Assembly: GCA_020047875.1 (NCBI GenBank)
Contig: JAIFNE010000161.1
Span: 1 to 8,812, forward strand
From: Hydrogenophaga sp.
GTDB lineage: Bacteria > Pseudomonadota > Gammaproteobacteria > Burkholderiales > Burkholderiaceae_C
DNA length: 8,812 nucleotides
Direction of reading: 5' to 3'
Part shown: positions 1 to 5,836 of the stretch, in pieces
How the letters are laid out: the number at the start of each line of letters is the position of its first letter
How positions within the stretch are numbered: the stretch's first letter is position 1
The notes under the pieces: model-generated
Told to the model about the DNA's origin: nothing
Database searches by the model: none
Seen by the model: only the letters and a program-made list of their open reading frames with translations
Program-made: the position numbers and the translations under genes

Positions 1-2384
1 AGCGGCTGGTCAACAAACGTCCAGCGCCGGCCGGCGGCATCGGCCGGGGGTCGGCGCGCGGTCATGCCTTCCATCAGGGCCAGCACACCGATGGCCGCAA
101 TGCCCAGCACGGTGATTTCGCCGTAGGTGTCGTAACCGCGGAAGTCCACCAGGATGACGTTGACCACGTTGCTGCCACCCCCCAGCGGTATCGACTGGTC
201 GAGGAAATACCAGGCAATCGACTCGTGCCCGCGGGTCAGGAGCACCCAGGCCAGCCAGGCCATGCCCGCGCCGCCGGCCAGCGCCAGCAGGGCGTCGCGC
301 GTGCGTCGCGCGGTGGAGGATTCGCGCGGCGAATGCGCGGGCAGCAGCGCCAGGCCCATCAGCAACAGCACGGTGGAAACCAGTTCAACCGCCAGCTGGG
401 TCAGGGCCAGATCGGGCGCCGACAGGCTCACAAACGTGAGCGACACCGCCAGCCCCACCACACCCAGCAGCACCACGGACTGGAAGCGCCGGTGGTGGGT
501 CAGCACGATGGTCAGGCAGGTGGCCGCCAGCAGCAACCAGATCGCCACCGCCAGTGCATTGGCCGGCAAAAGCTCGCGCGTACCGGCACCGATGCCGCCG
601 CCAGCGATCAACGGTACCGCTGCCACCACCACCGCCGAGGCCACCAGCCAGGCCAGGTAGCGCTGCAGCGAGCCGTTTTCCAACCTGGTCGAGACGCGCG
701 CGGCCAGGGCGAGCAGGCCATCGCTGCCGCCCTCGAACAGCGCGCGGCCATTCAGACGGCCAAACCAGGCTTCGCTACTGATGCGGTGCAACCAGCGCGC
801 GCGCGCCAGCCAGAGGTAGAGCGAAACGCCCACCGCCACCGCCACCGCACTCATGAGCAGCGGCAGGTTGAAGCCGTGCCACAGGGCCAGGTGGTATTCG
901 GGCAGGGGCTGGCCGACCATCGCGGTGGCCGCCACATGCACCAGCGGGCCAAACGTGATCGCGGGCAGCAGCCCGACCACGATGCACATCGTGACCAGCA
1001 GCATGGCGGGCAGCTTCATGCCCAGCGGGGGCTCGTGCGGGTGCTTGTTCGGCACGTCACCCAACTCACCATTGAAATACGTGTCGTGCACGAAGCGCAG
1101 CGAGTAGGCCACGCTGAACACACCAGCCAGCGTCACCAGCGCCGGCACCAGCCAGACCCAGACGCCCCCCATGCTGGCCGTTCCCACCACCGCTTCGGTG
1201 AAAAACATTTCCTTGGACAGAAAGCCGTTGGTCAGAGGCACCCCGGCCATCGACGCGGCCGCGACCATGGACAAGGTGGCGGTCCAGGGCATGAGCTTGT
1301 AGAGGCCGCCAAGCTGGCGCATGTCACGCGAGTGGGTTTCGTGGTCCACGATGCCGGCAATCATGAACAGCGAGGCCTTGAACGTGGCGTGGTTGAGCAC
1401 ATGAAACACCGCGGCCACAGCGGCAAGCGGCGAGCCCAGACCCACCAGAAAGGTGATAAGGCCCAGGTGACTCACGGTGGAGTAAGCAAGCAGACCCTTC
1501 AGATCGTGTTTGAAAATTGCGATGAACGCCGCAAACAGCACCGTGACCAGACCGACAGCGGTCACGATCACCTCGAAATGGCCTGAACCCGCCAGCACCG
1601 GCCACATGCGCATCAGCAAAAACACCCCGGCCTTCACCATGGTGGCCGAGTGCAGATAGGCCGACACCGGTGTGGGGGCGGCCATGGCGTCGGGTAGCCA
1701 GAAGTGAAATGGAAACTGCGCGCTCTTGGTGAACGCGCCCACCAGAATCAGCAGCAGCGCGGGCAGAAAACGGGGATCGGCCTGGATGGCGGCCGCGTTG
1801 GCGGCCATGGCGCTCAGCTCGTAGGTGCCGGCGATCTGGCCCAGCAACACGAAGCCACCCAGCATCGCCAGACCGCCGCCCCCGGTGACAGCCAGCGCCT
1901 GGCGCGCGCCGGCGCGGGCGTCCGGACGGTGGCTCCAGTACCCCACCAGCAAGAAAGAAGACAGGCTGGTCAGCTCCCAGAACACCACCAGCAGCAGCAG
2001 GTTGTCTGACAGCACCACGCCCAGCATGGCGGCCATGAACAGCATCATGAGGCTGTAAAACTTGGCCGCCGAGTCCTTCGCGCTCAGGTAGAAATGCGCG
2101 TAAACAATGATGAGCAGGCCGATGAACAGAATCAGCCCAGCGAACATCATCGACAAGCCGTCGAGGCGAAAGCCCAGGTTCAGGCCCAGCGAGGGCACCC
2201 AGGGCCACACGTTCATGACCGTTGCACCGGCCATCACCGCACCACCCTGCCCCACCAGCAAAGCCAGACTGCTCGCGGTGATGGCAAACGCCACGATCGC
2301 AGCGCCCAGCCGGGAACGGCTACCAAGCCAAAGGGTGCTCAGGGTACCCACCAGCAGGGGGAGCAAAACGATCAGCAGCAACAC
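1..2384 (-). CDS. mrpA: Second MrpA-family antiporter subunit (probable MrpA-MrpB/PhaAB fusion), 3' end outside window
   Basis: A large proton-path subunit of an Mrp cation/proton antiporter in the inner membrane, homologous to NuoL of complex I. The frame is open for 794 codons and leaves the window at the left edge. Seen: FWELTS near residues 135-140 (the conserved membrane Glu), GAFTKSAQFPFHFWLPDA at 216-233 (proton-path Lys), SATMVKAGVF at 246-255 (second Lys), a DUF4040-like segment around 610-680 (APDLALTQLAVEL), and an MbhE-like C-terminal region with NVVNVILVDFRGYDTYGEIT at 739-758. Known: MrpA proteins usually stop near this length, while PhaAB fusions continue for about 150 residues of MrpB. 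The last residues, RRWTFVDQP, resemble the linker into that B domain, so a fusion is inferred. An in-frame TGA at 2441-2439 limits the start. GTG at 2384 places a membrane helix at the N terminus, as in the family, but its ribosome-binding site is weak (GAAAG, too far upstream). It lies 151 nt downstream of mrpG on the same strand. Confidence 0.93.
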   Translation of the reverse strand, partial: MLLLIVLLPLLVGTLSTLWLGSRSRLGAAIVAFAITASSLALLVGQGGAVMAGATVMNVWPWVPSLGLNLGFRLDGLSMMFAGLILFIGLLIIVYAHFYLSAKDSAAKFYSLMMLFMAAMLGVVLSDNLLLLVVFWELTSLSSFLLVGYWSHRPDARAGARQALAVTGGGGLAMLGGFVLLGQIAGTYELSAMAANAAAIQADPRFLPALLLILVGAFTKSAQFPFHFWLPDAMAAPTPVSAYLHSATMVKAGVFLLMRMWPVLAGSGHFEVIVTAVGLVTVLFAAFIAIFKHDLKGLLAYSTVSHLGLITFLVGLGSPLAAVAAVFHVLNHATFKASLFMIAGIVDHETHSRDMRQLGGLYKLMPWTATLSMVAAASMAGVPLTNGFLSKEMFFTEAVVGTASMGGVWVWLVPALVTLAGVFSVAYSLRFVHDTYFNGELGDVPNKHPHEPPLGMKLPAMLLVTMCIVVGLLPAITFGPLVHVAATAMVGQPLPEYHLALWHGFNLPLLMSAVAVAVGVSLYLWLARARWLHRISSEAWFGRLNGRALFEGGSDGLLALAARVSTRLENGSLQRYLAWLVASAVVVAAVPLIAGGGIGAGTRELLPANALAVAIWLLLAATCLTIVLTHHRRFQSVVLLGVVGLAVSLTFVSLSAPDLALTQLAVELVSTVLLLMGLALLPAHSPRESSTARRTRDALLALAGGAGMAWLAWVLLTRGHESIAWYFLDQSIPLGGGSNVVNVILVDFRGYDTYGEITVLGIAAIGVLALMEGMTARRPPADAAGRRWTFVDQP

Positions 2385-2516
2385 GTTTGCGGGCTTTCGG
2401 GGAGGCGGGTCAGCGCCGCTGGGCAGGACCAGCAGCGGTCAACACCCGGGGCGCGGGAGCAGACCGGGTCTGCGCGCGAAGGGTGGATGTTAAACCCGGC
2501 AGCTTGCGCCGAACTT

Positions 2517-2534
2517 GCCGCCCGGCAGGGCGGC
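2517..2534 (-). terminator. GC-rich hairpin after mrpG, possible terminator or attenuator
   Basis: A perfect 7-bp inverted repeat (GCCGCCC/GGGCGGC) with a 4-nt loop starts one base after the mrpG stop codon. Minus-strand transcripts from mrpG would fold it. No T-run follows (the next bases read AAGTTC), so it is not a classical Rho-independent terminator. It could slow or partly stop transcription before the second mrpA, or protect the A-G message from 3' decay. The hairpin is seen in the sequence; its role is inferred. Confidence 0.4.
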
Positions 2535-2535
2535 G

Positions 2536-2871
2536 CTACAAGCTGGGTGGCTCGCGCGTGCTCAGCACCGGCGCCGCGTCAATGCTGCGCTGGTGCGCGG
2601 CCGACTCGCGCACCGCTGCGCGCGCCAGCAGGTGCGAGGCCACCGGCAACGTGACCAGCAGGAACACCACGATCAGCAGCAGCCGACGCACCCATTCCCA
2701 CTCGGGCATGACCAGCATGGCACCCACACACAGCAAAGCCAGCGCAAGGGTTCCGGCTTTGGTGGCCGCGTGCTGGCGCGCCAGCGCATCGGGCAGCTTG
2801 ATCACGCCCCAGGCGGCAATCACCAACAACACGGCGGCAGCCAGAATCAGCGCGGCGGCCAAGGCATTCAT
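2536..2871 (-). CDS. mrpG: Mrp antiporter subunit G
   Basis: A small membrane subunit of the Mrp cation/proton antiporter, 111 residues, last gene of the A-G operon. Three hydrophobic segments lie near 2-22, 41-56 and 63-83. Between the first two is the family signature GVIKLPDALARQHAATKAGT (22-41), matching the usual G-x-x-R/K-x-P-D...R-x-H-A-x-x-K pattern. The C-terminal 28 residues are hydrophilic. The ATG overlaps the mrpF stop by four bases (ATGA), and a GGAGG at 2879-2883 lies 7 nt before the start, so the start is well supported. Known: MrpG is needed for assembly and activity of the complex and has no enzyme activity of its own. The gene ends in TAG and is followed directly by a hairpin. 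Confidence 0.95.
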   Translation of the reverse strand: MNALAAALILAAAVLLVIAAWGVIKLPDALARQHAATKAGTLALALLCVGAMLVMPEWEWVRRLLLIVVFLLVTLPVASHLLARAAVRESAAHQRSIDAAPVLSTREPPSL

Positions 2872-3155
2872 GAGCGGTCCTCCGAGGTACCTGGGGGATC
2901 GGCTCGTTGCACCAGCCGAGCCCAGCCAATCGTGCCCACAAATCCCACCAGCGCCAGCCCGATCGCGACATCGAGAAACACGGTGCGCGCGGTCAGCAGC
3001 GAGGCCGCCACCGCCAGCGCCACGCCAGCGGCCAGAAAGATGTCGAGCGCGACGATGCGGTCAGCGTTGGTCGGCCCAATGACGATGCGCACACTGGCCA
3101 GCGCCAGCGACAGCAGCGCGGCCATGACCAGTGCGGTGGTGGCCCAGGCGATCAT
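2868..3155 (-). CDS. mrpF: Mrp antiporter subunit F
   Basis: A 95-residue membrane subunit of the Mrp antiporter, typical length for the family. Three helices are visible near 3-21, 36-55 and 60-78. The signature RIVIGPTNADRIVALD at 23-38 corresponds to the family GPT-x-x-DR-x-x-ALD motif, including the conserved Asp and Arg in the first loop. The last 12 residues are hydrophilic. The start overlaps the mrpE stop by 4 nt (ATGA), with GGAGAG at 3161-3166 only 5 nt upstream. Its stop overlaps the mrpG start the same way, so E, F and G are translationally coupled. Known: in B. subtilis, MrpF has been linked to bile-acid efflux as well as antiport. Nothing here shows which role applies. Confidence 0.95.
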   Translation of the reverse strand: MIAWATTALVMAALLSLALASVRIVIGPTNADRIVALDIFLAAGVALAVAASLLTARTVFLDVAIGLALVGFVGTIGWARLVQRADPPGTSEDRS

Positions 3156-3502
3156 GCGCGCTCTCCAAACACGGCCACCAAACCTGGTTCGAAATCGGTG
3201 CGAATGCCGTCCACCATTTCCTGCAGCGCAGTTTCGTCCAGCACATGCAGCAGCAACTCGTGCAGATCCATATCGATGTCCAGTGTGGTGGTGCCAGGCG
3301 TCAGCGTCACCATGCAGCCCAGGATGGCCGCACCGGTGGCGTTCATCGGCGCAAAGCGCACCCGCACAAAGGTGCCAGAGCGAGCTGGTGCACCCCCTGG
3401 CGCCGTGGCAAAGATGACCTGCACCGTCTGCAGGCCAGATACCACCACCGCCTTGAGAAAACGCATCAACAGCGCGAACAGCGCCCAGACTTTGCCCAGC
3501 AT
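3152..3502 (-). CDS. mrpE: Mrp antiporter subunit E, short form
   Basis: Subunit E of the Mrp antiporter, 116 residues against about 160 in the family. Seen: one hydrophobic helix near 5-33 (ending in LQTVQVIF), then a soluble domain with the family core MVTLTPGTTTLDIDMD at 64-79 and ELLLHVLDE at 82-90. Missing relative to usual MrpE is roughly the first 40 residues, normally an N-terminal membrane hairpin. The start is ATG at 3502. A strong GGAGG at 3512-3516 lies 9 nt upstream, so the short form looks genuine. The same frame stays open upstream inside mrpD, but its translation there is not MrpE-like. The start is 2 nt after the mrpD stop, the only junction in the operon without overlap. The stop overlaps mrpF by 4 nt. 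Identity is secure from the core motif and context. Confidence 0.92.
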   Translation of the reverse strand: MLGKVWALFALLMRFLKAVVVSGLQTVQVIFATAPGGAPARSGTFVRVRFAPMNATGAAILGCMVTLTPGTTTLDIDMDLHELLLHVLDETALQEMVDGIRTDFEPGLVAVFGERA

Positions 3503-3504
3503 GG

Positions 3505-4971
3505 TCAAGGTCCTCCCAGGGTGGCAGCGGCCGCCTGCGCGTAGGCCACCAGCGCTTGCGGGTTGAAACTGATGGCCAGCGTCAGGCCTGCGAGCCCCAA
3601 CGTGGCGATCCAGGCAGGCGCAACACGAGCCTGCAGCGGCAGCAACCAGCCTGCATCGGGATGCGGTTTCCAGAAGGCCTCCATCCAGATCTTCATCATG
3701 GAGTAAAGCGTGAGCACGCTCACTGCCAATGCCACCACCGTCCAGACAACGCGACCCTGACCGATGGCCTCCTGCAAGATCATCAGCTTGGCCCAGAAAC
3801 CCGAGAACGGTGGAATGCCCACCAGCGACAACGCCGGCACCAGGAACAGCAGCGCCAACGCCGGCTTGGCCGCGTACAGACCGCCAATGCGCCGCAGGTC
3901 GTAGCTGCCGGTGTAGCGCCAGATGAGGGCTGCGATCAGGAACAGGTTGGCCTTCACCACGATGTGGTGGATGGTGTAGAACAGCGTCGCCGCGTTGCCC
4001 GCCTCGCTGGCCAGCGCGATGCCAAGCAGGATGTAGCCGATCTGGCTGATGATGTGAAAGGCCAGGATGCGGCGCATGTCCCAGTGGTAGGCCGCGCCGA
4101 ACACGCCAAACAGCATGGTGGCCGCCGCGACCCAGCCCAAGGCCTCCATCAGCACCGCCGGCGCGGGTGAAAACACGTCGCCCGCCGTGCGCAGCACCGC
4201 ATACACCCCCACCTTGGTCAGCAGCCCGGCAAAGAGCGCCAAGACAGGCGCGGGCAGCGTGTGGTACGAGGCAGGCAGCCAGGCAAACAAAGGGAAAGCG
4301 CCAGCCTTGAACAGAAAGGCCAGCAGCAGCGTGCCCAGCACCAGCACCGACAGTGGTCCCGGCACGCCAGGTGCGGCCTGCGCCAGCGCGCCAAAGTTCA
4401 GGTGCCCGGTTACCGCGTAAACCATGCCAACTGCGATCAGCAGCAGCAGGGTGCCCACGAGGTTGAGCACCAGGTACTTGAAACTGCCATCGAGCTGATC
4501 CAGCCGGCCGCCAATGGCGAACAAGCCCACCGCGCAGATCAACATCACCTCGAACCACACATAAAGGTTGAACAGGTCTGCCGTCACAAAGGCACCGCCC
4601 ACGCCGGCCAGCAGCCCGTGAAGCAGCGGCAACAGCAGACCGTGGTGTTCGCCGGTGTCGGCGTCGCTGGCCAGAAACAGCAGGCTGGCCAGAGCCATGA
4701 GGGCGGTGATCAGCACCAGCGAGGCGCCGGTGCGGTCGATGCGGAATTCGATGCCGTAAGGTGCTGCCCAGCCGCCAAAGGCTGCGCTCGGCACAACCCC
4801 CGTGGCCGCGATCTGCACCAGCCAGATCGCGCAGCCGAGAAACGCCATCACACCGGCGTAGCTGATGCCGCGCTGCAAAGCCAAGCGTTCACGCGTGAGC
4901 GTGGTCAGCACCGCGGTGGCCAGCGGCACCAGCACCGGCGAGACCACGAGCACGTTCATCGTTCCGCTCAT
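3505..4971 (-). CDS. mrpD: Mrp antiporter subunit D (NuoM/N-like proton-path subunit)
   Basis: A major membrane subunit of the Mrp antiporter, 488 residues, homologous to complex I NuoM/NuoN; together with MrpA it forms the proton path. About 14 hydrophobic segments are visible. Key residues seen: Glu141 in NLYVWFEVML, Lys222 in AFLFKAGAFP, Lys253 in GLLTKVGVYA, Lys340 in HHIVVKANLF and Lys395 in GFWAKLMIL. These match the Glu/Lys set known to be essential in Bacillus MrpD, so the protein looks functional. The open frame extends much further upstream in mrpC, but the start is set by ATG 4971, which overlaps the mrpC stop by 4 nt and has GGAGG at 4981-4985, 9 nt upstream. A second ATG four codons later is less likely. 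NuoN of complex I is the nearest alternative; the Mrp neighbours exclude it. Confidence 0.97.
   Translation of the reverse strand: MSGTMNVLVVSPVLVPLATAVLTTLTRERLALQRGISYAGVMAFLGCAIWLVQIAATGVVPSAAFGGWAAPYGIEFRIDRTGASLVLITALMALASLLFLASDADTGEHHGLLLPLLHGLLAGVGGAFVTADLFNLYVWFEVMLICAVGLFAIGGRLDQLDGSFKYLVLNLVGTLLLLIAVGMVYAVTGHLNFGALAQAAPGVPGPLSVLVLGTLLLAFLFKAGAFPLFAWLPASYHTLPAPVLALFAGLLTKVGVYAVLRTAGDVFSPAPAVLMEALGWVAAATMLFGVFGAAYHWDMRRILAFHIISQIGYILLGIALASEAGNAATLFYTIHHIVVKANLFLIAALIWRYTGSYDLRRIGGLYAAKPALALLFLVPALSLVGIPPFSGFWAKLMILQEAIGQGRVVWTVVALAVSVLTLYSMMKIWMEAFWKPHPDAGWLLPLQARVAPAWIATLGLAGLTLAISFNPQALVAYAQAAAATLGGP
3512..3516 (-). promoter_or_regulatory. Ribosome-binding site that fixes the short MrpE start
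   Basis: GGAGG on the minus strand, 9 nt before ATG 3502 and inside the last codons of mrpD. It is an ideal Shine-Dalgarno sequence at normal spacing and is the main reason to accept a 116-residue MrpE. Confidence 0.75.
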
Positions 4972-5396
4972 GGCTTTTTTCCTCCAACCATCGACGGATG
5001 CACCGGCTCCAGCGCCGCCGGCGTGTAAGGAGGCTTCACTGGATCGTCCGGGCGCGGCTCGGCGTGGCGCAGCTGCTCCGCATCGTCGGTGTCGGCCACC
5101 TGGATCAGCCGAAGCACCAGCACCAGCGCGAAGCAGATCAGCGCAAAGCCAATCACGATGGCAGTCAGCACCAGCGCCTGCGGCACCGAATTGGCCGCCT
5201 CGCCCAGCACCTGTTCGCCCAGCGGCACGATCGCCGGCTGCGCCGACCCCAGCCGGCCCGTGGCAAACAGCATCAGGTTGGCCGCCGCACCCATCATTCC
5301 AATGCCCAGCACGCAGCGAAACATGTCGCGAGACAGCGCCAAGTACGCGCCCGCGCTCACGGTAACGAACACAGTCAGGGCCAGCAGCCAGATCAT
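4968..5396 (-). CDS. mrpC: Mrp antiporter subunit C (NuoK-like)
   Basis: A NuoK-like small membrane subunit of the Mrp antiporter, 142 residues. Three membrane helices are visible near 2-20, 26-47 and 74-98. The middle helix (LGIGMMGAAANLMLFATG) has the family's Gly- and Asn-rich pattern, and PQALVLTAIVIGFAL at 72-86 is the MrpC/NuoK signature. Most MrpC proteins are near 113 residues. This one carries a hydrophilic tail of about 42 residues (101-142) rich in Asp, Glu, Pro and Lys, which should lie outside the membrane. The ATG overlaps the mrpB stop by 4 nt, with GGAGG at 5404-5408, 7 nt upstream. The 3' end supplies the ribosome-binding site of mrpD. Known: MrpC helps couple the MrpA and MrpD halves of the complex. 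Confidence 0.96.
   Translation of the reverse strand: MIWLLALTVFVTVSAGAYLALSRDMFRCVLGIGMMGAAANLMLFATGRLGSAQPAIVPLGEQVLGEAANSVPQALVLTAIVIGFALICFALVLVLRLIQVADTDDAEQLRHAEPRPDDPVKPPYTPAALEPVHPSMVGGKKP
4981..4985 (-). promoter_or_regulatory. Ribosome-binding site for mrpD
   Basis: GGAGG followed by an A-run, 9 nt before ATG 4971 and encoded in the last codons of mrpC (the Gly-Gly-Lys-Lys tail). It selects this ATG over the one four codons later and over the open frame upstream. Confidence 0.75.
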
Positions 5397-5836
5397 GCGC
5401 TGTCCTCCCCAGGTTCATCCAGGCTCAGCAAACCCAGCGAATAACCCGCCAGACCGCCCCACACGCACAGGTACACGCCCAGGTCGAAAATCATCACGGT
5501 CGAGACCTTCAAGGTGGTGAAACCCAGTGGCAGACTGCCCCAGGCGTGCGTGAGAAAGTCTTGCCCACCCCAGAGGGCGTGCAGGCCGGAGACTGCCGCC
5601 ACGCCGACGCCCATGGCCGCCAGCCGGATCGAGTCGCCCAGCGGCAGACGCCGCTCGGCGGCAGCCGAACCGTGCGCCACCCCCCACAGCACGGTGGCAC
5701 TCACCGCCACCAACCCGCCAATGAAGCCGCCGCCCGGCTCGTTGTGGCCAGTCAACAGCACCCAGACCGAGGCCGCCAAGATGATCCAATACAGCGGTCG
5801 CGCGACCACCTCCAGAATGACCAGGCGATCACGCAT
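5393..5836 (-). CDS. mrpB: Mrp antiporter subunit B (MnhB family)
   Basis: A stand-alone MrpB membrane subunit of 147 residues, normal length. The family signature GHNEPGGGFIGGL lies at 30-42, after a first helix (15-29). Two more helices follow near 40-54 and 71-89, then a final one (113-136) containing the conserved FDLGVYL at 117-123. The long open frame continues far upstream inside mrpA. The correct start is ATG 5836, which shares its A with the mrpA stop (TGATG). AAAGG at 5846-5850 gives a moderate ribosome-binding site 9 nt upstream. A separate B gene places this operon in the group 1 layout, unlike the second mrpA at the left edge, which probably has B fused to it. Confidence 0.96.
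   Translation of the reverse strand: MRDRLVILEVVARPLYWIILAASVWVLLTGHNEPGGGFIGGLVAVSATVLWGVAHGSAAAERRLPLGDSIRLAAMGVGVAAVSGLHALWGGQDFLTHAWGSLPLGFTTLKVSTVMIFDLGVYLCVWGGLAGYSLGLLSLDEPGEDSA

Noticed and set aside
225..1586. Long plus-strand open frame rich in Gln, His and Arg
   Set aside because: It is antisense to the second mrpA, has a low-complexity composition typical of GC-rich shadow frames, and shows no recognisable domain.
1324..2208. Minus-strand open frame of 294 codons
   Set aside because: It lies in a shifted frame inside the second mrpA, whose own frame gives a continuous NuoL-like protein with all key motifs.
4261..5028. Plus-strand open frame of 255 codons and similar antisense frames over mrpA to mrpG
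   Set aside because: All are opposite well-supported mrp genes, with Gln/His/Arg-rich translations and no family resemblance.
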